In this document: one piece after another, positions 37,595 through 45,579 of the stretch
Numbering within the stretch: position 1 is the stretch's first letter
Layout of the letters: each line of letters starts with the position of its first letter
Source: Paenibacillus sp. FSL W8-0186
Lineage (GTDB): Bacteria; Bacillota; Bacilli; Paenibacillales; Paenibacillaceae
Assembly (NCBI RefSeq): GCF_037969765.1
Contig: NZ_CP150207.1
Location: 2,714,001 to 2,778,000, forward strand
Reading direction: 5' to 3'
Length of the DNA: 64,000 nucleotides
The notes under the pieces: generated by a model
Seen by the model: the letters and a program-made list of their open reading frames with translations, nothing else
Database searches by the model: none
What the model was told of the DNA's origin: nothing
Made by a program: the position numbers and the translations under genes

Positions 37595-38192
37595 TGGGAT
37601 GCAAGGTCCCGTTGATGGCAAAAGAAGCTTGTCCGGTTTCTTCAGATACGACAAGCACGATAGCATCGCACTGCTCCGTCAGTCCGATCGCCGCGCGGTG
37701 CCTTGTCCCCAATTTTCTGTCCGTTACCCGGATGCTGGATAGGGGAAGCACGTTGGCAGCCGACACAACCGTTGTGGAGCGAACCAACACAGCGCCGTCA
37801 TGCAGCGGGTTTCCGGGATAAAATATCGATTCGATCAGAGCATGGGAGAGTGTCCCGCCGATCGGTATATTGGAGCGAATGAGCGATTCAATCGGATCTT
37901 GCCGTTCCACGACGATGAGCGCGCCATGCTTGCGTTCCGATAAATTCCGCACGCTAATCGTCAAATCCTCGTATTTAGACGTGTAAGGCGATAAATAACA
38001 TTTCAAATAAAAAGACGCTGCGCTCTCCACGATGTCGGTCATCATATTTCGCATATTTTCAAACTGCTGAACGAGGCATACATTTTCATTGTTCAATAGT
38101 TCGATGTTATGCTGCGCCAATGAAGAGATTTCATGGAGACGTTTTGCCAAATGTTCTTTCAATGAGGAAGAATTGCAGTTAGGATCGGCCAT
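37575..38192 (-). CDS. cdaS: diadenylate cyclase, CdaS type
   Basis: The 205-residue protein matches CdaS in length and layout: an N-terminal two-helix region (about 1-55) that is autoinhibitory in Bacillus CdaS, and a DAC domain with HDGAVLV and the RHRAAIG motif that bind ATP. It makes c-di-AMP, probably in the forespore. The open frame extends to 38423, but the ATG at 38192 has SD GAGGT 8 nt before it and gives the correct family length. A sigma-G-like promoter precedes it. The 3' end overlaps the GH2 gene on the other strand. Confidence 0.9.
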   Translation of the reverse strand: MADPNCNSSSLKEHLAKRLHEISSLAQHNIELLNNENVCLVQQFENMRNMMTDIVESAASFYLKCYLSPYTSKYEDLTISVRNLSERKHGALIVVERQDPIESLIRSNIPIGGTLSHALIESIFYPGNPLHDGAVLVRSTTVVSAANVLPLSSIRVTDRKLGTRHRAAIGLTEQCDAIVLVVSEETGQASFAINGTLHPINVESG

Positions 38193-38226
38193 ATTTTGAA
38201 CCTCGATTCTGGGAATAAGTGACTTA

Positions 38227-38257
38227 TAGCATACCCAGAAGGAGGATATATTATCCG
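38227..38257 (-). promoter_or_regulatory. sigma-G-like promoter of cdaS
   Basis: On the minus strand CGGATA, an 18-bp spacer and TATGCTA resemble the forespore consensus (TGMATA, CATNNTA). Transcription would start about 28 nt before the ATG. In B. subtilis cdaS is a forespore gene, which fits. Confidence 0.5.
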
Positions 38258-38262
38258 TATTT

Positions 38263-38318
38263 AACCCGGACACTCCTGTCTGCATCTTAAGGCAGGGAGG
38301 AGTAGTTCGGGTTTTTTC
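38263..38318 (+). terminator. strong plus-strand terminator upstream of cdaS
   Basis: ACCCG, AC, CTCCT and TGC pair with GCA, AGGAG, GT and CGGGT, and six T follow on the plus strand only. No plus-strand gene ends nearby except the GH2 gene, 670 bp back. Confidence 0.75.
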
Positions 38319-38320
38319 TA

Positions 38321-38926
38321 CTACCGATGCATGCCCATTGAGGGGTACATGCCAAACCCGGCAATTCTCGTAACCTGCAGTGCCATATGATGCGGTGAGT
38401 AGGCGCAGTTGTCTTCCAGCCATTTCCCGATGATTCCGCCAGTAGAAAAAGCGATAAAGTCCAGCAACAGCTCAAGCGGCACCTCAAGCTTTTGTCCCAA
38501 CCCCAAACTGGATATTCTGCAAAAAAAGCCATTCCGGATCGCATCCGTCCATTTGGCCTGTAATTGCCCAGGCAAATTTCGATGAAGCAGCACGCGGTAG
38601 AATGCAGCATGCGCGAAGACATGTTCAAATAGTGCCAGCAGCAAAGGGTCAGGATCGGAAGGCGAAGGGATGTACATGCCTTGTCCTGAGCTCGTTATCA
38701 GAACCTCCGTCAAGGTATCCAGCTTTTCATCGACCATTTGCTGCAGCAGGTCTTCTTTATCCAAAAAATGCGCATAAAAAGTAGAACGGTTAATATTCGC
38801 CCGTTCCGCAATATCGATAATACTAATCTCTGTAAACTCCCTAATTTGCAGGATGGCAACAAAGGACTCCATGATCACCATCCTTGTCCGCACAACTCTT
38901 CGATCCTTTCCCCGGCCAGCTCCCAT
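38321..38926 (-). CDS. TetR-family regulator, divergent from the SfnG operon
   Basis: The 201-residue protein has a TetR helix-turn-helix (FTEISIIDIAERANINRSTFYAHF, about residues 31-54) and a C-terminal domain with LYRVLL-like and FIAFSTGGIIGKWLE segments, as in the TetR_C_7-type group. The ATG at 38926 is 8 nt from AGAGGTG; the ATG at 38962 lacks an SD. It is divergent from the HpaB-like gene, with 222 bp between starts, so it probably regulates that operon. The ligand is unknown. Confidence 0.83.
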   Translation of the reverse strand: MGAGRGKDRRVVRTRMVIMESFVAILQIREFTEISIIDIAERANINRSTFYAHFLDKEDLLQQMVDEKLDTLTEVLITSSGQGMYIPSPSDPDPLLLALFEHVFAHAAFYRVLLHRNLPGQLQAKWTDAIRNGFFCRISSLGLGQKLEVPLELLLDFIAFSTGGIIGKWLEDNCAYSPHHMALQVTRIAGFGMYPSMGMHR

Positions 38927-39062
38927 AGTCAAATTCACCTCTTCATTTGATGATCGATCCATTTCGGACTACAAAGGCTTTAATAATGTGGGTTTTTGCT
39001 GTGTTTTCCGACAGGTGCCGGAGAAGCTGTTATTTATCCGTCACCTAGCGAGTAATTGCTGA

Positions 39063-39090
39063 TTGATAAAATTTGGATAATAGCTATCAT
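39063..39090 (+). promoter_or_regulatory. promoter and possible operator of the SfnG operon
   Basis: TTGATA and TATCAT are 16 bp apart. The imperfect palindrome GATAATAGCTATCAT (39076-39090) covers the -10 box and is a candidate site for the divergent TetR protein. Confidence 0.5.
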
Positions 39091-39148
39091 AAGGGATAAA
39101 ACAGAGCAAATCAATCGGAATAATAATATTTGTGGAAGGAGGGCATCC

Positions 39149-40606
39149 ATGCGAGGCGATAAATTTATAGCAAGTCTCGATGACGGGCGCAGCGTATGGC
39201 TGGAGGGGAGCCGGATCAAGCACATTGCCGGGCATCCAGCTTTTGCAGGGACATTACAAACGATCAAATCGCTGTTTGATATGCTTGACGCCCCCGATCT
39301 CCGGGAGCAAGTTGGCTATGAGCTTCCGGGGACATCCTGCTATGCCCATAGCTCGTTTCTTGTCCCTTATACGCTTAAAGAGCTGAAAAAACGCAGCACT
39401 GCGTTCTCCCGCTGGTCGGCAGAGACTCACGGAATGATGAGCCGGCTATCCGATTATGCGCGTTCAATCGTTACAGGCTGGTACGCTGCACGAGAGGAAC
39501 TGGGACAGCTGGATCCCGCTTTCAAAGACAAGATAGCCGCCTACTACGAGCAGGCGCGGGATAACGATTTATTTCTGACGACGGCGATCATCGATCCGCA
39601 AATCGATCGGTCCAGCGGGCTTGAGGATGAACGAATCGCCGAGCGATTTCTGCATGTGGTGCGGGAGAGCTCGGAAGGCATCGTCGTTCGGGGAGCAAAG
39701 ATGATCGCTACGGGAGCACCGTACAGCCATGACTTTATTATTTTTTCTTTTTTACAGTTTGAATCCACGCAACGGAAGCATGCCCATGTACTGATCGTAC
39801 CCGCCGACTCCGCCGGGCTGCACATCGTATGCCGGGAATCCTTCGCGGACTCCCGGGAGAGGAATCATCCGCTCAGCGCCCGTTACGATGAGATGGATGC
39901 CGTACTGTTCTTCGATGATGTGCTCATTCCTTGGGAAAGAGTGCTGTTGTACGGAGATCCGGAAAAGGTTCTTGCGCTCCGGGCAAATGAGACCGTAAAC
40001 GGATTAGCTTTTCATCAGAATGCCGTCCGGTTCGTTGCTAAGCTGGAGTTTGTTACGGGCATTACGTTTGCCGTTGCTGATTCGATCGGGGTAACGGGGT
40101 TTCTTCACATTCAAGAAAAGCTGGGGGAACTGCTGATCCAAGCCGATGTCATCAAAGCACTGATTGCCTCCGCGGAGGCAAGGGCTTCGCCCGATGGGGC
40201 GGGCGTTTATGTGCCGGATTTGAACCTGATCGAAACAGCCAGAAACCTCGGGACGCGTTACTATCCCAGGGCCATCGAAATATTGCAGCAGATAGGGGGC
40301 GGTGGATTCGTGCAAACTCCTTCGGATGTCGAGGATTTTTACGGTCCGATCTCAGGGCTGATGCATCGGTATTTCGAAGGTGCGAACGTGAGCGCCGAGA
40401 AGAAAGTAGAGCTGTTTAAGCTGGCATGGGAACTGATCGGCAGTCCACTGGGAGCCCGGCACCAGCTGTATGAGCGGTTCTATGCAGGAGATCCCGTACG
40501 GGGGTTGGCGAATCATTATCTCCGCTCTAATAAGGAAGCATGGACTGAGCCGATTTGGAGGCTGCTGCAGGACAATAGCAAGGGAGGAGATCGCAAAGTT
40601 AAGTGA
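39149..40606 (+). CDS. 4-hydroxyphenylacetate 3-hydroxylase (HpaB)-family flavin monooxygenase
   Basis: The 485-residue protein has the HpaB fold: LPGTSCYAHSSFLVPYTLKEL, the FAD-region HDFIIFSF and DAVLFFDDVLIPWERVLLYG, and a helical C-terminal domain with GARHQLYERFYAGDP. HpaB proteins use FADH2 from a separate reductase to oxygenate a substrate, usually a phenol. The genes that follow encode SfnG and an acyl-CoA-dehydrogenase-like protein, so a sulfur-compound substrate is possible here. The ATG at 39149 follows AGGAGGG; the earlier frame start lacks an SD. No reductase gene is adjacent. Confidence 0.85.
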   Translation: MRGDKFIASLDDGRSVWLEGSRIKHIAGHPAFAGTLQTIKSLFDMLDAPDLREQVGYELPGTSCYAHSSFLVPYTLKELKKRSTAFSRWSAETHGMMSRLSDYARSIVTGWYAAREELGQLDPAFKDKIAAYYEQARDNDLFLTTAIIDPQIDRSSGLEDERIAERFLHVVRESSEGIVVRGAKMIATGAPYSHDFIIFSFLQFESTQRKHAHVLIVPADSAGLHIVCRESFADSRERNHPLSARYDEMDAVLFFDDVLIPWERVLLYGDPEKVLALRANETVNGLAFHQNAVRFVAKLEFVTGITFAVADSIGVTGFLHIQEKLGELLIQADVIKALIASAEARASPDGAGVYVPDLNLIETARNLGTRYYPRAIEILQQIGGGGFVQTPSDVEDFYGPISGLMHRYFEGANVSAEKKVELFKLAWELIGSPLGARHQLYERFYAGDPVRGLANHYLRSNKEAWTEPIWRLLQDNSKGGDRKVK

Positions 40607-40653
40607 ATTGTGAACCCCGAAGCAGAAATCGATGAATGGAGAGGTGAAGATAA

Positions 40654-41730
40654 TTGACCATGAAATTTGCTTACTGGGTCCCGAATGTCAGCGGAGGGCT
40701 GGTCATTTCCAAGATCCCGCAAAAAACGGGGTGGTCCTTCCGGGACAATGAAAGGTATGCCCGAATAGCCGAAAACAACGGGTTTGAGTATGCGCTGCTG
40801 CAAACGAGATTTATCGCCAGCTATGGGGCGGAAAATCAGCTCGAAGCGATAGCGCTCGCATCCGCGCTTGCGGCAGTAACTAACAAAATCAAGCTGATTG
40901 CCGCTGTACTGCCGGGCTTGTGGCATCCCGGCACGATTGCGAAAGCCGTTTCTACGATCGACCAGATCAGCCAAGGCCGGGCTGCCGTGAATATCGTCAG
41001 CGGCTGGTTCAAGGGCGAATTTCACGGTTTTGGCGAACCTTGGCTGGATCATGACGAGCGTTACCGCCGATCGGAGGAATTTATCCGTGTCCTGAAGCAG
41101 CTCTGGCATGAAGAGGTTACGAGCTTTCGCGGTGACTTTTACCGGATAAACGAGGCGCCGCATAAGCCGAAACCCCAGGTTATTCCGCCTGTCTTTCAAG
41201 GGGGCAATTCCGCAGCCGCCCGGCAGATGGCAGCAAGAGTGTCCGATTGGTATTTCATGAATGGCAATACAATAGAAGGCTTTCGCGGGCAGATCGAGGA
41301 GGTATCCAGGCTGGCCCTCGCGAAGGGGCGCATGTTGAATTTCGGAGCAAACGCGTTCGTAATCGTCAGGGATACCGAGGAAGAGGCCCGCCAGGTACTG
41401 AGGGACATCATTGCCTATGCCGATCCTGAGGCGGTTGAGGGTTTTCGGAGCCAGGTGCAGTTTGCCGGAAAAGCTTCTCCAGAGCAGGAGGGGATGTGGG
41501 CCAATTCGGATTTTGCGGATCTCGTCCAGTATAATGACGGGTTTAAGACGGGGTTGATCGGGACACCCGAGCAAGTGGCCGATCGCATTATTGCATTGAA
41601 GCGCATCGGGGTCAACCTCATATTAACCGGTTTCTTGCATTATGACGAAGACCTGCAGGCCTTTGGAGCGAAGGTCATTCCGCTCGTCAGGGAGAAGGAG
41701 GCGGCCTTGTTGGATTCGGCCGTGAATTGA
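40654..41730 (+). CDS. sfnG: dimethylsulfone monooxygenase SfnG-like flavin enzyme
   Basis: The 358-residue protein is a bacterial-luciferase-fold monooxygenase very close to SfnG throughout: KFAYWVPNVSGGLV, AAVNIVSGWFKGEFHG, DERYRRSEEFIR, VFQGGNSAAARQMAARVSDWYFMNGNT and DLVQYNDGFKTGLIGTPEQ. SfnG uses FMNH2 and O2 to turn dimethylsulfone into methanesulfinate, releasing sulfur when sulfate is short. The TTG at 40654 is 6 nt from GAGGTGA; the ATG at 40660 is the alternative and matches the family start. It needs a flavin reductase that is not in the window. Confidence 0.87.
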   Translation: MTMKFAYWVPNVSGGLVISKIPQKTGWSFRDNERYARIAENNGFEYALLQTRFIASYGAENQLEAIALASALAAVTNKIKLIAAVLPGLWHPGTIAKAVSTIDQISQGRAAVNIVSGWFKGEFHGFGEPWLDHDERYRRSEEFIRVLKQLWHEEVTSFRGDFYRINEAPHKPKPQVIPPVFQGGNSAAARQMAARVSDWYFMNGNTIEGFRGQIEEVSRLALAKGRMLNFGANAFVIVRDTEEEARQVLRDIIAYADPEAVEGFRSQVQFAGKASPEQEGMWANSDFADLVQYNDGFKTGLIGTPEQVADRIIALKRIGVNLILTGFLHYDEDLQAFGAKVIPLVREKEAALLDSAVN

Positions 41731-41777
41731 TGGACTGTAGGATCATGAAATTGATTTAAATAGAAGGAGAGATGCAA

Positions 41778-42989
41778 ATGACGAAGCAGTCCAAGCAAAC
41801 TGCTATTTTATCCAATGATGACTATGAGGAGCTGCGAACCGAGATACGAGGACTCGTAGACCAGTTCATCAAGCCAAATGCAGAGGTCACGGACCGCGAA
41901 GGGCGCTTTCCACGGGCCAACCTGAATGTATTGGCAGAGGCCGGCTGGAATGGGGTGCTCATTCCGGAACGCTATGGGGGCAAGGGGCTCGATTACGTTG
42001 CTTTTGCATTGGCTGCGGAAGAAATCGGCCGGGGATGTCCATCGACTTCTCTCGTATACGTCATGCATGTCGGTGCTGCACAAACGATCGTTCTATACGG
42101 GAATGAAGATCAGAAGGAGCGCTGGCTGCGGCCGGTTCACCATGGGCTGATTGGGACTTATTCCACGAGTGAAAAGGCTTCAGGCGGCCATTGGTGGTTT
42201 AATTTTAGCGAAGCTGCCAGGGACGGAAACGACTACATTCTCAATGCGGAAAAATCATTTACAACTAGTGCAGGGGAGGCGGATTTCTATGTGTTCCAGA
42301 CGCGGTCTCCTGGGGCGAAGGTGCCGACCGATGTAAGCTTCTTTATCGTGGACGGGTCGCTTCCAGGCATTAACGCGGGCGTTTGGGAGGCCTTGGGAGT
42401 GAGGGGGAATCATAGCGGACCAATAAAGTACGAGAATGTAAGGGTCCAGGCACAGGATAAGCTCGGAGCCGAGGGCCAGGGAAGGGAAATCCTGGAAAGC
42501 GGGGTCTCGCCCGTCTATCTGATCGGCCTTGGGTCAACATGGCTTGGCGTTGCCGAAGCGGCTTTGGAAGCGGCAACGGCTTACGTTAAAGCGATGGTTC
42601 ACCGGGATTTCAATAAACGCTTGGCCGACTATCAGATTATTCGCCAGCAGCTCGCAGAGGTAAAGGTGTCAATCGCCGGCTTGAAACCGTGGCAATTGTT
42701 GCTGGCCAAGCAGTTGAACGAGCTCCAGGCGCAAGGGCGGCCGCAGGTTGAGCTGCTGCTGCCGCTTGTGGAGTTTAAGATCCAGGCTTCGGAAGCTGCA
42801 AATCTGGCAGCCAAAACGGCGCTTGATGTTACAGGCGGTTACGGTTACAAAAAAGGCATATTCGAGCGGCTGTACCGGGATGCTCGCGCAGGCATCGCCA
42901 TGGGGCCATCGAACAATATTGCCCGCGAATGGATCGGAAAGGCTTTAGTCGGGCTTCCGCTGGAGCTGTGGTACGAAGGCGGGGATTAG
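41778..42989 (+). CDS. acyl-CoA dehydrogenase-family flavoprotein (SfnC/DszC-like)
   Basis: The 403-residue protein has the acyl-CoA dehydrogenase layout: helical N-terminus, GVLIPERYGGKGLDYV, YSTSEKASGGHWWFNFSEAARDG in the beta domain and DVTGGYGYKKGIFERLYRDARAG near the C-terminus. Its place after SfnG suggests a flavin oxygenase of the SfnC/DszC/TdsC group, not a beta-oxidation enzyme; the sequence alone does not decide. I did not locate the catalytic Glu of true dehydrogenases. The ATG at 41778 is 6 nt from AAGGAGAG; the ATG at 41772 is adjacent to it. Confidence 0.83.
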   Translation: MTKQSKQTAILSNDDYEELRTEIRGLVDQFIKPNAEVTDREGRFPRANLNVLAEAGWNGVLIPERYGGKGLDYVAFALAAEEIGRGCPSTSLVYVMHVGAAQTIVLYGNEDQKERWLRPVHHGLIGTYSTSEKASGGHWWFNFSEAARDGNDYILNAEKSFTTSAGEADFYVFQTRSPGAKVPTDVSFFIVDGSLPGINAGVWEALGVRGNHSGPIKYENVRVQAQDKLGAEGQGREILESGVSPVYLIGLGSTWLGVAEAALEAATAYVKAMVHRDFNKRLADYQIIRQQLAEVKVSIAGLKPWQLLLAKQLNELQAQGRPQVELLLPLVEFKIQASEAANLAAKTALDVTGGYGYKKGIFERLYRDARAGIAMGPSNNIAREWIGKALVGLPLELWYEGGD

Positions 42990-43013
42990 GCTTAGCATAA
43001 AAAAGTGATAAGG

Positions 43014-43053
43014 GCGGCGAGGACCTGTTGTCAGGCATCCTCGCTGCTTTTGT
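43014..43053 (+). terminator. terminator of the SfnG operon
   Basis: GCGGCGAGGA with TCCTCGCTGC (one G-T pair), plus CCTG with CAGG, form a long stem followed by TTTTG. Confidence 0.85.
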
Positions 43054-43104
43054 TTCATTGCGCATTAGTCTTTGCGCATAAGAGGAACATTTTTCATCCA
43101 GTAA

Positions 43105-43133
43105 TTGACAAGTGGTCACGAAAAAGTTACAAT
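43105..43133 (+). promoter_or_regulatory. promoter of the pectate lyase gene
   Basis: TTGACA and TACAAT are 17 bp apart, a near-consensus sigma-A promoter. Confidence 0.8.
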
Positions 43134-43162
43134 TAAGTAACAAATATTGGTATATATATAAA

Positions 43163-43176
43163 TGTAAGCGCATTCT
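43163..43176. promoter_or_regulatory. possible cre site of the pectate lyase gene
   Basis: TGTAAGCGCATTCT matches the left half and centre of the CcpA consensus TGWAANCGNTNWCA, with two mismatches on the right. It lies about 25 bp after the expected transcription start, where CcpA acts as a roadblock. Confidence 0.4.
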
Positions 43177-43208
43177 GAATATGACTAACTAAAAAGAGGA
43201 GTTCGAAA

Positions 43209-44168
43209 ATGAAGAAAACAACGTTATCCTTGGCTTTGGCATTCTCAATGATTCTATCCGTACCAGCGGTACTTCTGTCATCTTCTTCGACAGTAGCAGC
43301 TGCAGATGCCTCAGGCACAACAGCAAGTATTTCGGAGATTCTCAAAAATCAGCAGAATGACGGCGGATGGAGGAAGGATTACGCCGTAATCAGTGGTGAA
43401 TGGGCGAAATCAACGATCGATAACAAAGCTACCTATACGGAAATCCGGAGACTGGCAGGCGAATATCAGAAGACGAAAGACAGCAAATACTCCGCCGCTG
43501 CCATCAAAGGAATCAACTTCTTGATCAATATGCAATATTCCAATGGCGGCTGGCCGCAAATATATCAAAGTTCCGGCTATCATAAACATATTACTTACAA
43601 TGATAATGCGATGATTAATGTCATGATTCTGTTGGATGATATTGCTAATAAGAAAGGGGATTTCTCTTTCGTGGATAGCAGCCTGGCTAGTAAAAGTAAG
43701 CAGGCCGTAGATAAAGGCATTAACTGCATTCTCAATACTCAAGTTGTCACGAACGGAAAGCTGACGGTCTGGGGACAGCAGCATGACTCATCGAGCTTGA
43801 AGCCGGCAGGAGCACGAGCCTATGAAGTCCCATCTTTAAGCTCGTCAGAAAGCGCCACGATCGTAAAATTCCTCAAGACCAGATCGGCAAATTCCAAAAT
43901 TAGCGCTTCGATTAAAGCAGCGGAAGAGTGGTTTAAGGCAGTCCAAGTTACCGGCATCAAGGTTGTCAAGACTAGCGACGATGTCGTGGTTGTGAAGGAC
44001 TCCAGCGTTACAACGCCGATATGGGCCCGTTTTTATGAAATCGGCACGAACAAGCCTATATTTGTTGGCCGTGACGGTATCGTGAAATACAATCTTAGCG
44101 AGATCGAGCAGGAAAGAAGAACCGGGTATGCCTGGTACGGCAATTGGCCTGCCAGTGTACTGAAGTAG
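43209..44168 (+). CDS. secreted pectate lyase, polysaccharide lyase family 10
   Basis: The 319-residue protein starts with a signal peptide (KKTTLSLALAFSMILSV, cleavage near AAA at 32). The mature part has the PL10 pattern: QNDGGWRKDYA, SNGGWPQIYQSSGYHKHITYNDNAM, TVWGQQHD and PIWARFYEI, including the conserved Asp, Arg and Lys around the Ca2+ and substrate site. It cleaves polygalacturonate outside the cell by beta-elimination. AGAGGAG precedes the ATG at 43209. Confidence 0.9.
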   Translation: MKKTTLSLALAFSMILSVPAVLLSSSSTVAAADASGTTASISEILKNQQNDGGWRKDYAVISGEWAKSTIDNKATYTEIRRLAGEYQKTKDSKYSAAAIKGINFLINMQYSNGGWPQIYQSSGYHKHITYNDNAMINVMILLDDIANKKGDFSFVDSSLASKSKQAVDKGINCILNTQVVTNGKLTVWGQQHDSSSLKPAGARAYEVPSLSSSESATIVKFLKTRSANSKISASIKAAEEWFKAVQVTGIKVVKTSDDVVVVKDSSVTTPIWARFYEIGTNKPIFVGRDGIVKYNLSEIEQERRTGYAWYGNWPASVLK

Positions 44169-44201
44169 CTCCTGCTTAATTGTGAATTTAATATCCTTAA
44201 T

Positions 44202-44234
44202 AGGTGTTACATACAATTTGTAACGCCTTTTTTT
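44202..44234 (+). terminator. terminator of the pectate lyase gene
   Basis: AGGTGTTACA and TGTAACGCCT form a stem with one G-T pair around a short loop, followed by seven T. Confidence 0.88.
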
Positions 44235-44453
44235 GTTATTTCCGTCTGATCTCAGTGTTATTAGAGACAATCGTGGATTAAATTGCCTCATTGCCAATTG
44301 CAAGATGTAATAGGTGGCCTCGCTTGAAGAACCGTATATTGCTCATGCTGTCGTTGGATATAGTTAAATGGTTTGCCTGAACCATGCAGAACCATTTGAT
44401 CTGTTTGTCATAAACTAATTGGAGGCGAAGACGAAACGGAGGTGGGAAAGGCT

Positions 44454-45566
44454 TTGGCCACGATAAGCCTTTGTATGATTGTTAGGAATGAAGAAGAAAC
44501 AATAGCGAGATGCCTCGCATCCGTACAACCCATCGTGGATGAAATGATTATTGTAGATACGGGTTCTTCCGATAGGACCATTGAAATTGTCAGCGAATTC
44601 ACGCCCCATGTATATCATTTTCAGTGGATTGATGATTTTGCTGAAGCAAGGAACTTTTCTTTCAGTAAAGCGACCATGGATTATATTTTGTGGCTGGATG
44701 CCGACGATATTCTGTCTGCGGACAATATCCATAAACTGATGCTTCTTAAGAACGCCCTGGACGCATCGGTGGATTCCGTCCTGATGAAGTATGTATTGGG
44801 TCGGGATGAGTACGGCAAGCCGAGTTATAGCGTCAAAAGAAACAGGCTCGTTCGTAGGGAAAGAGACTTCAAATGGAAAGGATTCGTTCATGAATATCTG
44901 GAGGTAGGCGGCAATATTATGGACTCCGATATTGAGGTAGAGCACCGTAGTATAAAAACAACGGCATCTGATCGTAATCTTAAAATATATGAGAAACACG
45001 ATGCCGACGGAAAGCGGTTTACACCACGCGATTTGTATTATTATGCAAATGAGCTGTACGATCATGGTTTGTATAAAAGGGCGAAGAGATATTATCTCCG
45101 ATTTCTCCGAACTGGCCAAGGTTGGGTGGAGGACAACATCCAAGCATGCGGCAAGCTGTCCGACTGCTGTCATTTCTTAGGCGAGCACGATAAATCCCTG
45201 GATTGGGCATTTCGGTCTTTTCATTATGATGCTCCCAGGGCAGATCTTTGTTGCCGAATCGGTTATTATTTCATGCAAAAGAAGCAATGGGATCGGTCGA
45301 TTTTTTGGTATAAGACGGCTTCAAGGCTCGATCTGCCCAAAGAGATGCAAGGATTCGTTAATTACGCATGCTGGACATGGCTTCCACATTTGCAGCTTTG
45401 CGTGTGTTACTCCAGCATCGGAAAATTTGAATTAGCGTACGAGCACAACGAACTAGCGAGAACCTATCGTCCTGACGATCCGCGAATTTTGCATAACAAG
45501 GATTATTTAGAGACAGTCAGGGCTTCGTTAAACCAAGGCGTTACAGCATTTGAAGTAACGCCTTGA
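44454..45566 (+). CDS. GT2 glycosyltransferase with C-terminal TPR-like repeats (SunS-like)
   Basis: The 370-residue protein has an N-terminal GT-A domain: MATISLCMIVRNEE, IIVDTGSSDRT, WLDADD (DxD) and FKWKGFVHEYLE. About 150 C-terminal residues form paired helices rich in Tyr and Leu (YYYANELYDHGLYKRAKRYY, DKSLDWAFRSFH, ELAYEHNELA), like tetratricopeptide repeats. The architecture matches SunS-type enzymes that glycosylate peptides or proteins. The TTG at 44454 is 9 nt from GGAGGTG. The neighbour is a collagen-like protein on the opposite strand, a possible substrate. The 3' end contains a perfect inverted repeat. Confidence 0.85.
   Translation: MATISLCMIVRNEEETIARCLASVQPIVDEMIIVDTGSSDRTIEIVSEFTPHVYHFQWIDDFAEARNFSFSKATMDYILWLDADDILSADNIHKLMLLKNALDASVDSVLMKYVLGRDEYGKPSYSVKRNRLVRRERDFKWKGFVHEYLEVGGNIMDSDIEVEHRSIKTTASDRNLKIYEKHDADGKRFTPRDLYYYANELYDHGLYKRAKRYYLRFLRTGQGWVEDNIQACGKLSDCCHFLGEHDKSLDWAFRSFHYDAPRADLCCRIGYYFMQKKQWDRSIFWYKTASRLDLPKEMQGFVNYACWTWLPHLQLCVCYSSIGKFELAYEHNELARTYRPDDPRILHNKDYLETVRASLNQGVTAFEVTP
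45534..45565. terminator. inverted repeat across the end of the glycosyltransferase gene
   Basis: CAAGGCGTTAC and GTAACGCCTTG form an 11-bp perfect stem with a 10-nt loop. The left arm and loop code for the last residues and the right arm covers the stop. No T-run follows, but the convergent neighbour ends only 14 bp on, so it may act for both genes. Confidence 0.55.
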
Positions 45567-45579
45567 TCTGAATGACAGG

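Noticed and set aside
44368..44397. AAATGGTT...AACCATTT inverted repeat before the SunS-like gene
   Set aside because: Arms are short and the loop long; too weak to call an operator or hairpin.
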